From: Nemertoderma westbladi
Lineage: Eukaryota > Xenacoelomorpha > Nemertodermatida > Nemertodermatidae
NCBI GenBank assembly: GCA_032718475.1
Contig: JAUCBJ010004634.1
Span: forward strand, 64,001-124,000
Direction: 5' to 3'
Length of the DNA stretch: 60,000 bases
Shown: piece after piece, positions 11,060-20,200 of the stretch
How positions within the stretch are numbered: the stretch's first letter is position 1
Layout of the letters: each line of letters opens with the position of its first letter
The notes under the pieces: generated by a model
What the model was told of the DNA's origin: nothing
Databases searched by the model: none
The model's input: the letters and a program-made list of their open reading frames with translations, nothing else
Translations under genes and position numbers: made by a program

Positions 11060-11245
11060 AGAGATGTCCATTAGGGGAATTCTATAACCAACTTGACTAC
11101 AATGTTATTCCACCCGTGGACCAGCTGACTTGCGGTCCCATCTGCACCCCCGACCAACCAGCGCCGCATTGCGAGTGCAATTCACTCGGTACCCGATGCG
11201 GATGCCAGTTGGGTTACCATAGTATCATTGGTAGAATTTGTGCAG
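11060..11245 (+). CDS. Exon 5 of the Cys-rich protein: EGF-like module
   Basis: A 186-nt exon after AATCTTTAG and before GTTTGTG, phase 1-1, giving 62 residues with eight cysteines. The order is RCPLGEF, then TCGPIC, HCEC, TRCGC, QLGYHS and RIC. The C-x-C...G-x3-G-Y...C spacing near the end resembles an EGF-like or laminin-type module, which fits an extracellular or secreted multidomain protein. The protein itself is not recognised. A sixth exon is not visible before the retroelement remnants that start at about 11.5 kb, so the gene is either interrupted there or continues beyond a much larger intron. Confidence 0.7.
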
Positions 11246-11494
11246 GTTTGTGTAATCATGATGTCAAATACAATTAATTGATAATCAAATACAATCGAAT
11301 CATTACGTACAAATGTGTAGTTATGTAAGTACAGTGGAATTGTGCCGTCTACGTGTAGGCTTACATTGACTTTATGAATTTTTATTTTGGTCAACATTTT
11401 TTCCTATATTTCAATACGGGTTGAAATTTATTGTAAAAATCTCTTTGATCAAAATTTAAATATTTAAAAATAAAAATTAAATAATGTAGTGCAT

Positions 11495-12318
11495 TGTTAC
11501 GGCTGCTTTCAGCCAAATTTAGAATTCGCCAGAGGGTAAAAAGAACAAGTGTCGCGGACACGTGGGTAACTGGTATATTAATATATATAAATGGTTATTG
11601 ATACAGTTACTTAAGTTACATATGATATGGGTAAAGAGGGCTGGAGTAATCATACGATCATACGAAGTACCAGTATCACGGTAACAGAGCAGGTCTGCTA
11701 TCCAGTCAGGGTATGGGTGATACAGCTCCGCAAGTGTGCAGAGCCAGGTAATCAGATAGTCTGATCCCTGCTCACCGGGGGACCGGTGAGTCACCCGGTG
11801 TGATCTAACTAGTGACCACACAAGGTCTGTCAACCGGCTTGACGGTTGGCTGGCGTGATCCCTTTTTTTCTTTCTTTCTACTTTACCTTTCGATAGTTAG
11901 TTCTGCCCTTTTATGAATTGCAAATATAAAAAGGGTGCCGGCATTGACTAATGATAAGGCCTACCTAACTTACTTTCAGTTTCTCGCGAATAGGTACGGT
12001 ACGTTTTATACTACAACTGTATGCACAATTAAATAAGGACATTTAACCACCGATCGGCTTTCCTACTAATAATACTACAAATAGAATGAACAACGCATGA
12101 AGACGCCTAACTAAATTATTTTCAGTTTCGTACGGACAAGGTCAGTCAGTTTCTCAAGTACTACGACGCGTTTAAAGCGGATTGTAACAGACTGGCAAAA
12201 AAAATAGACTATACTAAAGGGATGCAAATATGCAAACAAACTAAGGGCCAATAGTAATGGCCGCTGTAACGCACGGGATACCATAAACATGTAGGAAAAC
12301 TTTAGTATTGTGGTGTAA
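11495..12318 (-). mobile_element. 3' end and probable LTR of a Ty3/mdg4-like element
   Basis: Downstream, in element sense, of the integrase tail at 12319-12798. The plus strand begins TGTTACGGCTGC at 11495, so the element strand ends GTAACA, a usual LTR terminus. The 5' limit of the LTR and the polypurine tract were not located, and no second LTR was found in the window. The region is otherwise without reading frames of note. Confidence 0.4.
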
Positions 12319-12798
12319 TCATGGTAGAGGAAACCCATAGTAGTCTGGTGGGCGCGTATGACGCTGAGGACGCCGGGTGTGTGGAGGAACGTTGTCCACA
12401 TCGTCGAACCCGAGGAACACCTCGTCTAGGGATGAAGAGGGTGACGGGGAGCGCGCTGGTGCCGGAGGGGGTGTAGTTGGACGCACAGAAGGTACCGGAG
12501 GAGAGGCCTGGTAATGTCGCTCACCCGGCGGTTCGGTGCCGGTTGGTCGCGGGGAAGGTAGACCCGCAGACCCCTCGTCATCGTCGTTGGACGAGGGCTC
12601 GTCGACCGCAGGTACCGAGGTATCGCGGTAGGGTACGCAATAACATTCGGACCGCGGAACCCGATATGCCTGCGAACGTAGTTGGCGACCGACGAACTTC
12701 CGGACACTTACCCAGGATTGGTCCGTTGTCGCTACAATGTACCGGGGTCGGCCCTGTAGTTGCGGCGAATCGGCGTGGAGGTAGACGATATCTCCTAC
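12319..12798 (-). pseudogene. Truncated Ty3/mdg4-like integrase C-terminal tail
   Basis: The minus strand is open for 159 codons to a TGA at 12319-12321. It begins GDIVYLHADSPQLQGRPRYI, continues with SVRKFVGRQLRS, YRVPRSECYCVP and a Pro/Ser/Arg-rich tail, and ends near HTRPPDYYGF. The GD-x-VYL...RYIV...RKF-x-G-x-QLRS...Y-x-V-x-x-SEC succession is the pattern I know from the C-terminal region of invertebrate Ty3-class Pol proteins. Its 5' side is cut exactly where the BEL-A LTR begins (12799). The catalytic part of Pol is not recognised on the other side of BEL-A. The stretch is GC-rich relative to its neighbours. Confidence 0.6.
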
Positions 12799-14010
12799 TG
12801 TTCGCGCTTTCAGACCTTTGGCAGTTTAACCCGCCAAATTAGGATGTCTTCTAGATAATAAATCGCTTTTAGCCTCTGACAAGTATTTGATTCACTACAC
12901 TAGTTGAAACCAATCTGTGCGCGATCATTCACCCGCTGGATATACCCGGGAGATTGACTTCGACGGCTTAATCTTATTGCTATGTAAGCCTAATGTATTA
13001 TTCGACTGACAGTATTATATAATCTCTGACAATATTATTCACCTTCGGGGAATATTAACAGTTCCTTTTGGACGTGGCGCTCTATCTATATAAACAGAGC
13101 TATGACTTAAACTACATGCAACGATATGGCTTAGTTACAATTCACATATATGGCGCATTCTTTAGGAAATGCTTCGTTATCAGTCTCACTCATACACAAT
13201 GCTGCACAATACTGCACACTGATCTGCCGATCTTCACTGATTTTAGTCACATATAAAAGGAACACAGACCGACTCATGTAGGGTCTATCAGATAACATTA
13301 GATTCACTTCAAACCACTTTAACATAAGTCACAATCGTTATATGTAACCTGTCTCTCTTACCTTCGGTATATCAAGAATATTGGGTTTTCGGGGTTATTT
13401 CTCGTTATTCCAAATATAATATTTCATCAACCATATAATGAATAACCGACAGTAAATAGCAGTATAACGTTATAAAAGTATGCACGACAAGACCAGCCAA
13501 GCATTGAGTAAGTTGTTAACCATTGAGTTACCCAGATAACGGATATATGTCCTTATAATTAAGCCTACTAGTGTTAGGCTAAAAGCAGAAAAGCACAAAT
13601 ATTCCAAAAGCCGTTCTTTCTTGGCTCAGGACTGAATGATAACACTGCCCATAAAGCATTGCGTGATTTCTAGGAAATTTCTGTACAAGAACAGTAAAAA
13701 CGCTCTGATTGGTTGACTGAACTGAGAGGCACCGTAGAACAAAGAAAATCGACACGTATACAGCTCAGCTGTTAACCGTCGTCATAGTAACTACTGTTTC
13801 AAGAGGATCTAGCTATTTTGCGTCATAGAATTGCCATAGAATCACCAACCATGTCCCCCAAAGTACACATACGGAAGAAATAGCTCTTAGGTCCTCTAAA
13901 AAACACCGATACAGCAATAATACGGCCTCTTACGCCTACTAAACCAACTACAGAGTATTTTACGGGAAAAATAAGGAAAATAACCGGGCAATTCCGCAAA
14001 AGCTTTTACA
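12799..14010 (-). repeat. BEL-A 3' LTR
   Basis: A 1212-bp sequence starting TGTTCGCGCTTTCAGACC on the plus strand and ending AAGCTTTTACA. It is homologous over its length to the BEL-B LTRs (same ends, shared blocks such as ATATACCCGGGAG and GGACGTGGCGCTCTA). It is followed by the same internal sequence as in BEL-B (CGCTCCCAGAAAATGGGATT). The plus strand carries ATATAAAAGG at about 13251, antisense to the element. Confidence 0.88.
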
Positions 14011-14091
14011 CCGCTCCCAGAAAATGGGATTTTCAGTCTATAAAATATAAAAATCACAGTTTCTAAAACATAAAGATACTCTAAACAGTTA

Positions 14092-14410
14092 GTTTTTCTT
14101 GCGCGGACGGCGTTCACGCAGTTTCCCGAGGCCAGCAAGAGTCCTTTTCTCTTTGGGGCGAGCCACTTTACTAGAAAGGCTATAACTCCTGGGTAAAGGG
14201 TGCAATACAATTGCATTAGAAGGTTTGGGTTTACGGTCGGTGTCTCGTCCATTTCGATATGCTTCTCCTCGAGCTGATTTTCCTCCGCTTGTCATGGGAT
14301 ACGTTCGTCCAAAACTCTCGCAGAGAATAGGGTTTTCTAAGCTTGATATCTTCTTAGAGATTCGAGATTTCCCAATCGAACTGAGATAAGGCCAATTCGT
14401 TTATCGATTG
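14092..14410 (-). CDS. BEL-A basic 3' reading frame (probable 3' exon)
   Basis: The minus-strand frame is open from a TAA at about 14405, through KKISSLENPILCESF and TSGGKSARGEAYRNG, to a very basic end, SKVARPKEKRTLAGL then RERRPRKKN and a stop. The same frame with mostly conservative differences exists in BEL-B at 41600-41920, where one in-frame TGA interrupts it. A TTATCTCAG that could be a splice acceptor sits just inside the 5' boundary in both copies. The first ATG is internal (14295), so the frame probably depends on splicing. Function unknown. The Arg/Lys cluster would suit nucleic-acid binding or nuclear localisation, which is inference. Confidence 0.4.
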
Positions 14411-14649
14411 GACTTACTGTTATAACTTACGTTTATCTGAACAAACGCAGGTTTCTTTTTTGATCTTTATAGAATAGCGTTTAACTCGTTTCGTACAACG
14501 CTCTCCTTCACCTTGATGAAGGGTTGTATCGCGTTAAACGGGGACGACCATACGGTTGGATAGTGATATTAGGTGTCCGCGTCACAATCCGGCTAGGTAA
14601 GATGGGCGGCTAGCTAGAAATCACTGTCGGAGTGTTACCGATTAATTGT

Positions 14650-15600
14650 TAGGGTAGCACTAGATCTTTGAACAGTGAATACAGTCCGCGAGGATCCGCG
14701 ACACCACCAGGATCGCAGGTCTGAGGTCCAACTAAGGAATGAGGAGGTTTGACCGAGTATTCCGGGACTCTGATCGTAGGTTTACTCCAGGATCGTTCGA
14801 GCCGAGTGAGCATAGGTGATACGTCAAACAAGTTTCGCTCGAAACTCCAGTAAATATAACGAGCACAACTGTGTTTAACACAACGTTTCCGTGGATGTTT
14901 ATGTCTTTCCGTTTATTGGCTGGGTCTAGGGCATTTATCGTAATAATACCAAAGACGCACGTCTTGAAGGGGAAACGCGGGTGATCGCTCTCCAGTTTTA
15001 CAATATTCCTCCATCTGTTCGAAGCTATCTGGAACGACAGGTAGCGGTCGATCGGCGGTAAGATACATCATCGTAAAATAGAGCCGTTTGAGTTCCATCA
15101 TAGGGTCTGGATGTATACCTTGAGGATATCGAGTTTCGAGGTTTTGTTGACTGGCAATATTGAGATAGGTCTCTCTTAGGAATTCTAGATAATCGTTGAA
15201 GTCGCGACGTTTATCAGGTTCTTCAACGTCTTCCCTCTCGAGTCTGTTTCGAATAGAGTTCTCGTGTTCTATTCTCGATTTATCGTTTCGACTCCGCTGG
15301 GTATGATATTTAAATAAAACCATTTCCCTTTCGGTGTCTATATCGTCGGTGTCGTGTAAATCAATAGGATGACCAGTAGTCAAGAAGTCCATATACGTAC
15401 CATTACGATGCGTATAGCGAGCGGTGAATTTTCCATAGTCCAATTCACGCGTAAGTTACTTCCAGGAAATCGTAGGTTCGATATAACGACCATCATCCTC
15501 CGTAGTAGTTGGACTAGTATCACCGCGTATCAAGCTATCAACAAACGCTTGAAAGTAGAGTATATCGCTCCCTGATACCAAGACCATCTTCTATCAACTC
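14650..15600 (-). pseudogene. BEL-A accessory ORF, frameshifted and interrupted
   Basis: Homologue of the 376-codon BEL-B accessory frame. It starts MTELIEDGLGIRERYTL near 15597. A one-base loss at about 15553 shifts the frame. An open stretch resumes and runs 15443-14913 (176 codons, including FTARYTHRNGTYMDFLTTGH and EYCKTGERSPAF) to a stop, after which homology continues in other frames to about 14650. The first cysteine of the YYCDEC motif in BEL-B is Tyr here (YYYDKC). So the gene is broken in this copy, while the separate Gag-PR frame of the same element is not. Confidence 0.7.
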
Positions 15601-17248
15601 CGTCATATCTGCTATATATGAGTTTATTAATATTATAATGAGTTTATATTTAGGCTAGCGAGCGTCGCTGCCTACCCCAATCAGCCCCCGGACAGTGCGA
15701 GATCCTCAGCGCCGATGTGTCGTCGCCGCTGTACTTTCGCCAACGACGTAGCCGCACAACGACAACGACAACCGGCACAAGTCACTCGACTGTCCGTCCC
15801 AAAGGCTTAGATACACCTCAGGTTCTTACTGGAGAGTTAGGGTTACTTTCACAATTGCGACTCGCTACTGTAAACACACCTTAGTAGTGACATTCGCCTA
15901 TAAACTCACAAATACCACACACACAACTTGTCACAAATTACACACACTCGGGTCACTTGTCCGTTAGTCAGTGCCTTCCAGAATGTCACGTTATTATCAT
16001 GTATCCTTGGATACTAGCAGTGCGCTATTTATTCCCTATGCTATTCAATGGGACAAGCTTTCTATTGTTCTTTTAACTCAATTCTAATTCTAGCGTGGAT
16101 GTTGCTATGGTGACATTATGTAAAGCTAGCAGTAGAATTAGGGTAATTCCAATGCATACAGATCTGGGATGTTATTTAATAGTAATTCTTTAATGGTCAA
16201 TGTCCTGTTTTATACATGACTTTATGAATTTTATCGGCTATTGACTATGTTTGGGAGACTTTCTCACACTCATACGCATAATAAGATAAATCTCCGCTCC
16301 CTTGATCTATTAATTAATGGAATTTTGGGAATGTTATAAATTGTCTAAAATGACAATTTATTAAATTCATTAAAATATCTGAATTTAAATTTATTCCCGT
16401 AAATTTTATTATTTAATGTTAAATAGACACAATTTTATTCCAGAACGTGTCTGGGGACTGGGATCCTTGATTCTAGGAATTTTGTCCTTTTAAGAGTATC
16501 GGTAAATGCTACGATGTCTTAATTGACTAGAATTGTTGAAGGATCTGAATTTTACAGATTTTGATTTATTAGATTTGCAAATATTAAATAATTAATATTT
16601 GAGATGGGCACCGATTTATTCCAGAACTTGTCTGGGGACGTTAACCACTGATTCTAGAATTTGTCTTTCAAGTATATCGGTGGGTGCCGCGATATCTTAA
16701 TCGACTAGAATTACAGATGGTCAAAAGGTTTAACAGATTTATTTGCGTTTCACGCTACTGTTAGAGGGACATCACGCTACTATATGTATTATTTAATATA
16801 CGGTATGAGAGCAATATCGCACAAAGCAATGTCAGTGTGAAGAGGCAAGTCGTTTCCAAGGTCTACCCAGAGCTTGGTTTAGCCGAGACACGAGGATCTG
16901 AACTTTGCATTCCATGCCTACCAATAATACTTGAATATAGTAGTGGCTTTATTGTACTTTAATAAGTACGGACATTTCATCTTACTGTAGTTACGTATTT
17001 ATAATATAACACGGACAGTAAGGAAAGAGAAAAATACTTGTTTCTCACCGTCACACTAAATATAATATAAGTAATTACGTACGCAATAAACACGAATATA
17101 TTGCACTATTCTACTAAATAATCGCTAAATAATATTCTACTAAATTAAATAAAACGATTATAATAAAATTACATAGTAATACATACAGAAATATAAAAAT
17201 AATAAAATAATATAAAATAATAGAGTCACACACCCACTCCATATGTTG
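15601..17248 (-). other. BEL-A post-pol non-coding region
   Basis: Between the Gag-PR stop and the accessory frame. Colinear with 43143-44794 of BEL-B. It holds a diverged direct duplication (about 16436-16600 and 16612-16740) built on TTATTCCAGAAC, TGTCTGGGGAC, TTGATTCTAG and a GATATCTTAATCGACTAGAAT word. No coding frame seen. Conservation in both copies makes an RNA function (export, packaging or splicing) possible, but nothing in the sequence proves it. Confidence 0.6.
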
Positions 17249-20200
17249 TTACGTTATGGAGTCCCTAGATGTTTGAAGGATTAGGGAGGTGGTCGTGGGA
17301 AGAGAATCTTGCCTTCCACAGTTTCCGGAGAGTCCTCCATTCCCTTCCGGTAAACACAAACGACCGACTGGGTGATTGAGTCGCTGCATCCCGAATACAA
17401 TTCCAGGTTTCCTCTTCGTCCTGGAATAGTGACGATAGAAACATCGCTCTAGGTACACGACGGCCTTACAAAGCCGATTCCAGGAGCTATAGTGGTCCGT
17501 CGCTCCCTGCAGGAGAGGTGAGAGTCCCTGCGAGACGTCTGATGTTCCAGAGCTCCAATCGCTCTCTCTGATTTTCATGAAGGATCCACTCGCGGTGGGG
17601 AGGTCCAGATCCACGGCGTCGTCCCTGGCAATATGTAATACCGACAGATCTATCCCGGGTTCAAATAACTCCGATCCACCCGTCCGGGTTTTAGGTTTGA
17701 CTTTCTCCGCTCCCTTGGCTGGTCTAATCTCAGTCGGAGTAAGATGGGGAGGCCATTCATCCTCCTTACTCAGGAAGTCGGGTTCACCTAACCGGTCTGT
17801 AGTATCTGTCAGTTCTTGAGGAGTTGCTCCTCTGGAAGCGATGTCAGTTGGATTAAACTTCTTGGGGCAATATCTCCATTGATCTACATTGGAGCTAATA
17901 TCGTCATTATCTGAGGAGTATGGTGTTCCCTCAGTTGGGTCGTCTCCCTCACTAGTATCATCTTCCCATTCACTCACCTGGCAGACGCGATCTTGAAGCA
18001 GTCTTTCTCTGAGCGTTCTTCGGGAAGGTCCAGTAAGGTACCAACCTACTCTAGTTCTTACCGCATAGGTCTGAAGTGGTTGCGGTTGAGCAGGTCGTTT
18101 CTCCAATGTCTCCAGCGCCTCATGCGCGTTTTGACCGATTAATATTTGTACTCCAGGATAATCGGTGTCGAATCTAGGAATGTTAAGTTGTTGGGCATGA
18201 TCATCTTCGTCCCAATTATAAGGTTCCACTTGGGTGGTAGCGAAGTTCTTTATTGCCACCATTTTGACTGACCTTATACTGTGTTCTCCTAGTTTATCCT
18301 GTGGAGTGGACAACGCACCTACATAATAATCTGCGATTACTGTAGATTTCCAAACCTGCATAATTCCTGACATGTTTAGCTTAGTTCGGAACTTGGGTTG
18401 TCCAGCAAAGATGTCTTCGGCTAGTTCTTTATCGATGAATGTTCCTGTGCTGCCGGAGTCCAGGAGGGCGTTCACTACATAACTCCTTTTTGGTCCGTGG
18501 ACCCTTACCTGTACCACAGGAAATTCTCTAATCCCTACATTGGAAGTTGGCGCTTTCCAAAATGGTGGTTGACCAGAAGTAGTTAGAGTGAGGTCACTTT
18601 CTGTATCTTTTTCATAAGTGAGTGCTCGATACACTGCGGTATTTATCATGTAACAGGATTCGTTTTCGTCGGAGAACTCGTCCGTATAGAATCCTTCCAT
18701 CTCAGATTGATCAGTGTCGTTCACATCACTGAATTGGACATGTAGTTCGGAATCACTCACCTGACTCGGACTATTTCGCTCGAATTCAGTGTGCAACAAG
18801 ATATGATGTTTCGCACCGCACTTTGCACACCTTGCGTCGGAGTAACAGGTTCGCCGTTGGTGTCCTCGTCTGAGGCAATTATAACACAACCGCTTATCCC
18901 ACATGACTTCACGTCTGTCCTTTAGTGATTTCCTCAGGAATTCATCACACGCACTTAAACGGTGGGGCCCATCGCACAGCACACATTTGGGCTTGATGTT
19001 ACTTACTTTAACATGTGCTGTGTGGTGCACGTTCGTTCTTTCCTCGGGCTTTCTCACCTGAATTCTCTTGGGAGACGTAGGAGGAGTTTTTCTTACCTGT
19101 TTTCTCCTGTCATTGGTTCGAGACTTGAATTTACTTACCTGGTCTTTAGGCGTTTTATTGACATAATAAGATCTTTCAGTGTCTTTCCCGCTATCCTCTC
19201 CTTGAGAAGTCTGGCTTTCGCCATCGTCTGTATAACACACTGGTGTTACCCTTCTCCTAGAAACGGGTTTCTCACTTACCTTGTTTTCCAGTGTCTTCTC
19301 TCTGGACTGCCTTAGGAGCTGTAATTTCACTTCTCCATCTAAGAATGACATGAGATCAGCCATGGTAGGGTCTCGTCGTTGTTGTTCCATCATATATAAC
19401 ACTTTCTTGTCCCAGCGTGTACCTACTCCACCCTTGGGCAAAGTAGATGCTAAGGCTCCTACAACCATAGAATTCTGGTATTCATGAGACTTACCTAGCC
19501 AATCTAATTGTCTACAGATCTCCTGAATCTCATCGGAAAACTCTATAATCCCGCTGCTAAGAAACTTTCGGGGCGCTATTAATTTTGCATACAAATACCT
19601 AGCTATGTTATTCCTATTACCATACCTGATGTTTAGTGTATCCCAAACTTGTCTTAATCCGTCTGGATGTCCAATAAACTTTAACGCCATTAACTTGGGA
19701 GATCCTTCCAAGCACTCGATGAGGAATCTAAGTTTCTCTCCATTAGATAGCACAGAGTTCTGTATGTTATCTTTGTAATATTCATTAAAAGGTAACCATT
19801 TCATCTCATCTCCATTGAACTTGACGATCTCTCCCACCTTTACTGCTTGCCGGGCTTCGGTTCTAGCCATTTGACGCGTAAAACTTTCTTGGGCCATTGT
19901 GTTATTTAATATCGAGTTATCGGTATATAAATTTCTCGGATTATGATCCGGTCTATAGGGAATATCATTATCAACAGGTCTATAATTACTCTTAATAGGG
20001 TTCACTATAGGAGTTTCTACTTCGCTAGCAGTATAGATGCGTGTAGGCTCCACACCTTGCGCATGAGATACTTCAGACCTAACAGGTTGACACATTGTTA
20101 CAGGGGGTGGTAGTATACCCTTTTGTAAATTTACTAATTTATCACGTTCTAGCGCGATATTTTGCTGCACTTCTTGCAACTCTAATCTACTTTCCCTTAC

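Noticed and set aside
12477-12842. Plus-strand 121-codon ORF in the GC-rich segment
   Set aside because: It is opposite the minus-strand integrase tail, which has recognisable motifs.
17403-17420. Integrase deletion in BEL-A as a spliced-out intron
   Set aside because: In BEL-B the corresponding ends include a GT and an AG, but the alignment at the join is ambiguous by several bases and the RT join has no GT donor, so template switching or ordinary deletion fits equally well.
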